A stretch of DNA of 64,000 nucleotides. It comes from Micromonospora rifamycinica. GTDB taxonomy: Bacteria; Actinomycetota; Actinomycetes; Mycobacteriales; Micromonosporaceae. Of this stretch, positions 58,758 through 64,000 are shown one piece after another; the first letter of the stretch is position 1, and each line of letters begins with the position of its first letter. The stretch lies in NCBI RefSeq assembly GCF_900090265.1, contig NZ_LT607752.1:124001-188000 (forward strand). The letters run 5' to 3'. A model generated the notes under the pieces. That model had not been told where the DNA came from, did no database searches, and worked only from the letters and a program-made list of their open reading frames with translations. Position numbers and translations under genes: made by a program.

Positions 58758-59453
58758 ATGCAACTTACCGAAGAAGCAACATTACGCAGCCTGTTCGGCA
58801 GGATGGTGGGCGACGAGAAGCACGGATGGGCGGCGGCATCGACGCTGCACACCATCTGGGTCCTCTACGACCGGGTGCTCAACGTCTCGCCCGAGAACAT
58901 CGACGACCCGGACCGGGACCGGTTCTTCCTCTCCAAGGGCCACGGGCCGATGGCCCTCTACGCGATGCTCGCCGCGAAGGGTTTCATCGCCCCGGAAGCC
59001 CTGGACACCTGGGCGCAGCTCGGTTCACCGCTCGGCCTGCACCCGGACCGGACCCTGGTACCCGGCGTGGAGATCAGCAGCGGCTCACTCGGGCACGGGC
59101 TTCCGCTGGCCGTGGGCACCGCCCTCGCGCTGCGCGCCGAGGGGCGGCGGGCCCGCGTGGTGGTGCTGATGGGCGACGGCGAGTTCGACGAGGGCAGCAA
59201 CCACGAGGCGATCGCGATCGCGAGCCGCCTCGGGCTGGACCGCATCACCGCCATCGTGATCGACAACCGTTCGGCGAGCCTCGGCTGGCCGGACGGCATC
59301 GCCCGGCGCTTCGAGGTGGAGGGCTGGCGGGCGGCCACCGTGGACGGACGCGACAACGACGAGTTGTACCGGGCGCTGACCCAGGAACCCGACGGACGGC
59401 CGCAGGCCGTGGTCGCGGAGATCCGCCCGAACCGGGAAGGGAGCGCGGCATGA
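58758..59453 (+). CDS. rif15A: Transketolase N-terminal subunit (TPP-binding)
   Basis: 231-aa N-terminal half of a split transketolase with the TPP motif GDGEFDEGSNHEA...IVIDN and SLGHGLPLAVGTALA. In A. mediterranei Rif15a/b transfers a two-carbon keto fragment to rifamycin S, giving rifamycin L, which a P450 turns into rifamycin B. The stop overlaps the start of the second subunit (ATGA), so equal amounts of both halves are made. Confidence 0.92.
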   Translation: MQLTEEATLRSLFGRMVGDEKHGWAAASTLHTIWVLYDRVLNVSPENIDDPDRDRFFLSKGHGPMALYAMLAAKGFIAPEALDTWAQLGSPLGLHPDRTLVPGVEISSGSLGHGLPLAVGTALALRAEGRRARVVVLMGDGEFDEGSNHEAIAIASRLGLDRITAIVIDNRSASLGWPDGIARRFEVEGWRAATVDGRDNDELYRALTQEPDGRPQAVVAEIRPNREGSAA

Positions 59454-60361
59454 CCATCCAGGTGGACCGGAAGTTGATGCGGTCCGTCTTCGTCGACACC
59501 GTGATCGAGTCACTGGCGACCGATCCCAAGCTGGTCCTGCTGACCGCGGACATCTCGTCCTGGTCGTTCGACGAGGCCCGGGTCACCTATCCCGACCGCG
59601 TGATCAACGTGGGCATCCGCGAGCAGGCGATGATCGGGATGGCCGGCGGCCTGGCGCTCAACGGCTTCCGGCCGGTGGCGCACACCTACACGCCGTTCCT
59701 CGTGGAGCGTCCGTTCGAGCAGATCAAGCTCGACCTCGGGCACCAGGACGTCGGTGCGGTGCTGGTCAGCATCGGCGGCTCCTACGACGACCTGCCGCGC
59801 GGCCGGACCCACCAGGCCCCGGGCGACGTCGCGCTGTTCGACACGTTGCCCGGCTGGACCGTGCACGTGCCGGGGCACGAGGACGAGGCCGAGAAGCTGA
59901 TCCGGGACGCGATCGCCGGCGACGGGCGGGTCTACGTGCGGCTGTCCGACAAGGCCAACGCCGAGGCCGCGCCGGTGCTGGACGGCTTCACCGTCCTGCG
60001 GCAGGGCAGCGCCGGTGTGGTGGTCGCCGTCGGGCCGGTCTGCGACGACGTGCTCGCCGCGACCGCCACGGCGGACGTGACGGTGCTGTACGCCTCCACC
60101 ATCCGGCCGTTCGACCACGCCGGCCTGCGGGCCGCGGTGGCCGGCGCCCAGCCCAACGTGGTGGTGGTCGAGCCGTACCTGCGGGGGACCTCCGCGCACG
60201 AGGTGGCCGAGGCGCTCGGCGACGTACCCCACCGGTTGCGGTCGCACGGGGTGCGGCGGGACGAGGAGGTCCGCGCCTACGGCCGGGCGACGGACCATGA
60301 CCGGCTGCACGGCCTCGATGCCGCGAGCCTGGCCGAGTCGATCGGCGAGTTCCTCCGCTAG
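59450..60361 (+). CDS. rif15B: Transketolase C-terminal subunit
   Basis: 303-aa partner subunit with the pyrimidine-binding domain (LTADISSWSFDEA; NVGIREQAMIGMAGGLALNG with the catalytic Glu) and the C-terminal transketolase domain. Overlaps rif15A by four bases. Last recognisable rifamycin gene in the window, followed by a hairpin and repeat-rich spacer. Confidence 0.92.
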   Translation: MTIQVDRKLMRSVFVDTVIESLATDPKLVLLTADISSWSFDEARVTYPDRVINVGIREQAMIGMAGGLALNGFRPVAHTYTPFLVERPFEQIKLDLGHQDVGAVLVSIGGSYDDLPRGRTHQAPGDVALFDTLPGWTVHVPGHEDEAEKLIRDAIAGDGRVYVRLSDKANAEAAPVLDGFTVLRQGSAGVVVAVGPVCDDVLAATATADVTVLYASTIRPFDHAGLRAAVAGAQPNVVVVEPYLRGTSAHEVAEALGDVPHRLRSHGVRRDEEVRAYGRATDHDRLHGLDAASLAESIGEFLR

Positions 60362-60378
60362 GCCGGACGTCGCCCACG

Positions 60379-60408
60379 GCGGACGCCGGCTCCCGGGCCG
60401 GCGTCCGC
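60379..60408 (+). terminator. 12-bp hairpin after rif15B
   Basis: GCGGACGCCGGC, six-base loop, GCCGGCGTCCGC, starting 17 bases after the stop. It probably marks the transcriptional end of the cluster. Confidence 0.75.
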
Positions 60409-60457
60409 GTCGGGCGCTGGGTGCCCCGGGCCGGCGTCCGCGTCGGGCGCTGGGTGC
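60392..60457 (+). repeat. Two tandem 33-nt repeats downstream of rif15B
   Basis: Exact units 60392-60424 and 60425-60457, overlapping the right arm of the terminator hairpin. Shorter repeats follow: GTGCCCGGC-type units and three GCGCCCGGGG-type units to about 60530. The whole 319-bp spacer (60362-60680) is repeat-rich and has no gene I can support. Confidence 0.9.
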
Positions 60458-60680
60458 CCGCCCGGCCGGTGCGCGCCCGGCGTGCCCGGCGTGCCCGGCG
60501 CGCCCGGGGCGCCCGGGGCGCCCGGGGCGGACGCGACGTCGACGAGACACGCGCCGTGGTGGTGGCGCCACCGGGTCCGACCCGGAGGCGATGGCCATTA
60601 CCATGGGTGCTGCACCGGGCGGCCAGGCCCTCCCGGTGCCCATGTTCTGGTGGTTCCTGTTCTGTGGGGTGGTGGTCGCG

Positions 60681-61121
60681 GTGGCGGTCGGAACGATTCT
60701 CAGCTTCGACGACGTGAAGGGTTACGGTTTCATCCGGCCGGAGGGCGGTGGTGAGGACGTCTTCGTGCACGCGAACGACTTCGGTGACCAGCGGCCGTCC
60801 GTGTCGGCGGGCATGCGCGTGGAGTTCGACTCGGTGGAGGGCAACCGCGGCGTCAAGGCGTTGTACGCGCGTCTGCTCAATCCCGGCGCGGGAGCGCCGG
60901 TGCGGTCGGTGACGGCGTCCGGCTCGGCCCCCTCGACGAGGGTGGCGGCCGACGACCGGGGCGAGGACGACGAGTGCGACGTCCTGACCCCCGCCGCCTT
61001 CCGCGCCGCCATCACCGATCTGCTGGTGGAGCAGGTCCCGACGCTGACCGGCGGGCAGATCGGCCAGATCCGGCAGCACCTCGCGCAGTTCGCCCGCTCG
61101 CACGGGTGGATCGAGGACTGA
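60681..61121 (+). CDS. Cold-shock-domain protein with C-terminal extension
   Basis: About 146 aa. The N-terminal cold-shock fold carries RNP1-like KGYGFIRPEG and RNP2-like EDVFVHANDF motifs, binding single-stranded RNA or DNA. It is followed by a variable linker and a helical C-terminal segment (about residues 100-146, ending HLAQFARSHGWIED). The start is uncertain: GTG 60681 gives the usual VGTILSFDD opening. Earlier in-frame ATGs (60591, 60603, 60642) would add a hydrophobic stretch unlike the family. Probably a housekeeping neighbour. Confidence 0.8.
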   Translation: MAVGTILSFDDVKGYGFIRPEGGGEDVFVHANDFGDQRPSVSAGMRVEFDSVEGNRGVKALYARLLNPGAGAPVRSVTASGSAPSTRVAADDRGEDDECDVLTPAAFRAAITDLLVEQVPTLTGGQIGQIRQHLAQFARSHGWIED

Positions 61122-61126
61122 CCTCC

Positions 61127-61171
61127 CCGGCGTCACCCCGGGTCCACCGCGTGGACCCGGGGTGACGCCGG
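61127..61171 (+). terminator. 21-bp perfect hairpin after the cold-shock gene
   Basis: Arms 61127-61147 and 61151-61171 pair perfectly around a CGC loop, six bases after the stop. The strongest hairpin in the window. Confidence 0.9.
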
Positions 61172-61301
61172 CTACGCCGCGCGGCAGGGCCGAGGCCGGC
61201 CGCTCTCGCCGTCCTGCCAGGCCTTCCCGTCGTCCGCCCGGCGGCCCGGGACGCCCGGCGGCCCATCCCGCCTCCGGGCGTGACGGGAGCGCGGGTCGTT
61301 T

Positions 61302-61338
61302 CGTCAATACTTGACGTCATCGATGTCAGCGATACCGT
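61302..61338 (+). promoter_or_regulatory. Sigma-70-type promoter with operator-like palindrome
   Basis: TTGACG (61311-61316), 16 nt, TACCGT (61333-61338). The -35 is the right arm of CGTCAA-TAC-TTGACG (61302-61316), a perfect 15-nt palindrome that could bind a repressor such as a sugar-responsive LacI or GntR protein. It drives the glycoside hydrolase. Confidence 0.6.
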
Positions 61339-61382
61339 ACGGGGGTCAGTGTCGCCCTGCCGCCCGCCCCCGAGGTGACCCG

Positions 61383-62756
61383 TTGAAGCGTCGTACCCTG
61401 CTCTCCGCCACCGGCGCCGCCGTCGCCGGGGCGACCCTGTGGCGTCCCGGGGCCGCGTCCGCCGCCGCCGGTGACGGCTACGCCATGGCGTACTTCACCG
61501 AGTCGCCGAGCATGACCGCCGCCAGCTACGGCCTGCACCTCGCCGTCAGCACCGACGGCCTGAACTGGACCCCGCTGAACCAGAACCGGCCCGTCGCCAC
61601 GCCGACGCTGGGCAGCCGGGGCCTGCGCGACCCGTTCATCCTGCGCCGGCAGAACGGCGGGTTCGTGGTGCTGGCGACCGACCTCAACGGCACCGACTGG
61701 AACTACCAGAGCCAGTACCTGCACGTCTGGGACTCCGCCGACCTGCGGACCTTCACCGGGTACCGGCTGCTGAAGGTGCACTCCCTCGCCACCCACGCCT
61801 GGGCGCCGGAGGCGTACTGGGACGCCGGACGCGGCCGGTACGCGGTGGTCTACTCCGCGGTCACCGGCGGCCACAACGTGCTGATGGTGAACTACACCAG
61901 CGACTTCGTGACCGCCTCCGCCCCGCAGACGTTCTTCGACCCCGGTTACGACGCCATCGACGGCAGCTTCGTCAGCGTCGGCGGGGTCAACTACATGTAC
62001 TTCAAGAACAACACCAACAGCACCCTGCTCGGCACCCGCTCCAGCACCCTCGACCCGGGCAGCTTCAGCATCCACACCACGGCGATCGGCCCGGGTCGAG
62101 GGGTCGAGGCGCCGCAGATCGTCAAGTCCCACACCGCGAACACCTGGTACCTGTGGGGCGACACGTGGAGCCCGAACGGCAGGTTCTTCTGCTGGCAGAC
62201 CACCAACGTGGCGGGCGGCTCGTGGAGCCTGCTCAACGACCGGTCGTACACCCAGCCGCTGAACTCGAAGCACCCGGGGATCATCCCGCTGACCGCGGCC
62301 GAGGTGACCGCGCTCACCGGCACCTGGGGCCTGCCCGCGTGGAACCGGGTGAAGTCGTACAACTTCCCGGACCGCTACCTGCGGCACGCCAACGGTGTCG
62401 GGCGCATCGACCCGTACCCCTTCGAGCCGTACCAGGACCAGTTGTGGACCCTGGTTCCGGGCCTGGCCGACCCGGCCGGGGTGTCGTTCCGCTCGGTGAA
62501 CTACCCGGACCGGTACCTGCGCCATTACGACTACACGATCCGGCTGGCCGCGAACGACGGCACGAGCGCGTTCCGGGGTGACGCCACCTTCTACCGGACG
62601 GCCGGCCTCGCGGACGCCGCGTGGACGTCGTTCCGGTCGTACAACTACCCGGACCGGTACCTGCGCCACTACGACTACCTGCTGCGTATCGACCCGATCG
62701 GCACCGGCTCGCCGGCCACCGACAGGCAGGACGCCACCTTCCGGATCGGATACTGA
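61383..62756 (+). CDS. Tat-exported glycoside hydrolase (GH43-like) with AbfB-type carbohydrate module
   Basis: 457-aa secreted enzyme. The N-terminus KRRTLLSATGAAVAGATLW is a twin-arginine leader ending near ASAAAGDG. The catalytic part is a five-bladed beta-propeller-like arabinanase/xylosidase fold (LRDPFILRRQNGGFVVLATD; HAWAPEAYWD), with acidic residues in the expected DPF and APE motifs. The C-terminal 130 residues carry repeated SFRSYNYPDRYLRHYDY segments, the arabinofuranose-binding AbfB (CBM42) signature. Start TTG 61383 follows GAGGTGA. Unrelated to the antibiotic pathway. Confidence 0.87.
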   Translation: MKRRTLLSATGAAVAGATLWRPGAASAAAGDGYAMAYFTESPSMTAASYGLHLAVSTDGLNWTPLNQNRPVATPTLGSRGLRDPFILRRQNGGFVVLATDLNGTDWNYQSQYLHVWDSADLRTFTGYRLLKVHSLATHAWAPEAYWDAGRGRYAVVYSAVTGGHNVLMVNYTSDFVTASAPQTFFDPGYDAIDGSFVSVGGVNYMYFKNNTNSTLLGTRSSTLDPGSFSIHTTAIGPGRGVEAPQIVKSHTANTWYLWGDTWSPNGRFFCWQTTNVAGGSWSLLNDRSYTQPLNSKHPGIIPLTAAEVTALTGTWGLPAWNRVKSYNFPDRYLRHANGVGRIDPYPFEPYQDQLWTLVPGLADPAGVSFRSVNYPDRYLRHYDYTIRLAANDGTSAFRGDATFYRTAGLADAAWTSFRSYNYPDRYLRHYDYLLRIDPIGTGSPATDRQDATFRIGY

Positions 62757-62794
62757 CCGCACCGGTCCCGGCCCACCCGCCGGGACCGGTGCGG
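62757..62794 (+). terminator. 15-bp perfect hairpin after the glycoside hydrolase
   Basis: CCGCACCGGTCCCGG, eight-base loop, CCGGGACCGGTGCGG, starting directly after the TGA. Confidence 0.9.
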
Positions 62795-62813
62795 TCGGCC
62801 CTATCCTGGCGCG

Positions 62814-63758
62814 GTGCCGTACGCCGATCTCCGTTGCGACCAGTGGAACGACCTGTCCGACGACGCCGCCGGCCGGCTGGCCCGGGAGATCGCGGCCCGG
62901 CACGGGCTGAGCCTGGTGGGCCTGCGGGACACCCGCTACGCGGGACGCGCGCACCGGACGGCGCTGTTCGACCGGGACGGGCTGCGGTTCGCGCTGGTCC
63001 CCGGCGGCCGGCCGACGCTCGGCCACGACGCGGCCCGGTTCCACCCCGGCGCGGGTCAGCTCGCCAGCTACACCGACAGCGCCGAGGAGTACGGCCTGCC
63101 GTCGCTGACCGAGCACGTCGACGCGATGACCTCGCCGGTGCGCGTCGTCGACCTGCCGGCGATGCTGGTCGCGGTGGAGGCGTTCGTCCCCGACGAGCTG
63201 CCGCTGCCCCCCGACGACCCCCGGGTCCGCGAACTCGTCGCGGCCACCGGGATCCGGGGCGGCGGGGCCGGCACGGTGCGCTCGGCCGACGGGCTGACCG
63301 TCGAGCTGGACCCGGACGGCCGGGTGCTGCGGGCCTGGGTGGTGGAGGAGGCCGACCACGACCAGGCGATGGCCGCCCTCGCCGCCCTCGGCCTGCGCAC
63401 CGCGACCGCTGACGAATGGGAGTGGGCCTGCGGTGCCGGGGCGGACACCCTGTTCCGCTGGGGCGACGACAGCCCCGACGACGGTTACCCGGTGGAGCAC
63501 CCGACCGGGGCGCACCGCACGGCGAACCTGTGGGGGCTGGCCATCGGTCAGGACCCCTACCGGTACGAGGTGACGACCGATCCGACAGTGGTCTGCGGCG
63601 GCGACGGCGGCGTCACCGCCTGCGGCGGCAGCGGCTTCTTCCTGGGCTGGCTTCCCCTCGCGACCTCCTACCGCGACGAGGAGTTCGGCCGGTGGCTCGT
63701 CTCCGCCGACGGGTACGCCGACGAGATCCTCACCCGGCCCGTGCTCGACCTGGGCTGA
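62814..63758 (+). CDS. Sulfatase-modifying-factor-like (FGE-sulfatase domain) hypothetical protein
   Basis: 314 aa. The C-terminal third resembles the SUMF1/formylglycine-generating-enzyme fold: TADEWEWACGAGADTLFRWGDD, then NLWGLAIGQDPYRYEV and a Cys-containing CGGDGGVTACGGSGFF segment. The N-terminal two thirds match nothing I recognise. GTG 62814 begins 19 bases after a terminator hairpin. Whether it modifies any protein is unknown; many actinobacterial members of this group are uncharacterised. Confidence 0.65.
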   Translation: MPYADLRCDQWNDLSDDAAGRLAREIAARHGLSLVGLRDTRYAGRAHRTALFDRDGLRFALVPGGRPTLGHDAARFHPGAGQLASYTDSAEEYGLPSLTEHVDAMTSPVRVVDLPAMLVAVEAFVPDELPLPPDDPRVRELVAATGIRGGGAGTVRSADGLTVELDPDGRVLRAWVVEEADHDQAMAALAALGLRTATADEWEWACGAGADTLFRWGDDSPDDGYPVEHPTGAHRTANLWGLAIGQDPYRYEVTTDPTVVCGGDGGVTACGGSGFFLGWLPLATSYRDEEFGRWLVSADGYADEILTRPVLDLG

Positions 63759-63775
63759 CCGCGACCGACCGGTGG

Positions 63776-64000
63776 TCAGCCCTTCAGCGGGTACGGGACG
63801 AAGGTGCTGCGGTTCTCGTCCAGGTCGAGCCGGCCACTGATCGGCGCGGCGGCCCGCTGCGGGCAGGTCAGCCGTTCACAGGTCTTGCAGCCGGGGCCGA
63901 TCGGCGTGACGGCGTCGGTGGCGTACAGGTCGATCCCGGTGGCGTAGACCAGCCGGTCGGCGTGCCGGGTCTCGCAGCCCAGCCCGATCGCGTAGACCTT
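63776..64000 (-). CDS. C-terminal end of a RamB/ScfR-type XRE-family regulator (partial)
   Basis: The last 74 residues of a minus-strand gene whose start is outside the window. They read LGCETRHADRLVYATGIDL, then a Cys cluster (GCKTCERLTCPQRAAAP) and the ending DENRSTFVPYPLKG. This is the C-terminal signature of short-chain fatty acyl-CoA regulators such as RamB (helix-turn-helix, IrrE-like protease fold, then this domain), which control acetate, propionate and glyoxylate metabolism. It converges on the FGE-like gene with 17 bp between stops. Confidence 0.8.
   Translation of the reverse strand, partial: KVYAIGLGCETRHADRLVYATGIDLYATDAVTPIGPGCKTCERLTCPQRAAAPISGRLDLDENRSTFVPYPLKG

Noticed and set aside
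60591..60680. Membrane-anchored version of the cold-shock protein using an upstream ATG
   Set aside because: The hydrophobic stretch just before the cold-shock fold is tempting, but none of the upstream ATGs has a clear ribosome-binding site and family members start at the fold.

Overview
This GC-rich actinomycete window is the right-hand two thirds of a rifamycin-type ansamycin cluster, followed by ordinary chromosomal genes. The order rifC(partial)-D-E-F-G-H-I-K-L-M-N, the AT specificities and the late tailoring genes all match the rif cluster of Amycolatopsis/Salinispora. The host is probably Micromonosporaceae or Pseudonocardiales; the sequence alone does not decide which.

Layout. (1) 1-21193: the last four modules (7-10) of the type I PKS. 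Modules 7, 8 and 10 carry methylmalonyl-type ATs and module 9 a malonyl-type AT, as rifamycin requires. There is no thioesterase; the arylamine N-acetyltransferase-like amide synthase RifF (21207-21983) releases and cyclises the chain. (2) 22016-29462: an unannotated 54-codon ORF coupled to rifG, then the 3-amino-5-hydroxybenzoate (AHBA) starter genes rifG,H,I,K,L,M,N. (3) 29486-31650: TetR repressor and MFS exporter (rifQ/rifP type), divergent over a 22-nt palindromic operator. (4) 32205-43066: a SnoaL-like lipoprotein, an operon of NmrA-like reductase, P450 and phenoxazinone-synthase-like multicopper oxidase, three more P450s, a Rieske ferredoxin and a [3Fe-4S] ferredoxin. (5) 43192-52569: deoxyaminosugar genes (3-dehydratase, 3/5-epimerase, aminotransferase, 3-ketoreductase, 2,3-dehydratase), a glycosyltransferase and a PapA5-like O-acyltransferase. 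(6) 52677-60361: Rif19-like flavin monooxygenase, type II thioesterase RifR, aminodehydroquinate dehydratase RifJ, a LuxR-family regulator, an O-methyltransferase and the two-subunit transketolase Rif15A/B. (7) 60681-64000: cold-shock-domain protein, Tat-exported glycoside hydrolase, sulfatase-modifying-factor-like protein and the end of a RamB/ScfR-type regulator, taken to lie outside the cluster.

The most striking non-coding signal is one regulatory element found upstream of most tailoring, sugar and AHBA transcription units. It reads CTATC-(8 nt, usually A R N N N G A G)-GGATG and is followed after exactly 20-21 nt by a TAGCNT-like -10 hexamer. Nine good copies and two degenerate ones are seen, several as divergent pairs. 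The half-sites match the CTACC-N8-GGATG motif I recall for the pathway activator RifZ; the LuxR-family gene at 56411-57757 is the obvious candidate for its binding protein.

Overall picture: AHBA primes the PKS, ten modules build the chain, RifF closes the macrolactam, and P450s, flavin enzyme, methyltransferase, acyltransferase and transketolase finish a rifamycin. The sugar genes could make a 2,3,4,6-tetradeoxy-4-aminohexose (tolyposamine/forosamine type), so a tolypomycin-like glycoside is possible. The multicopper oxidase under the same promoter element is the least expected tailoring enzyme.
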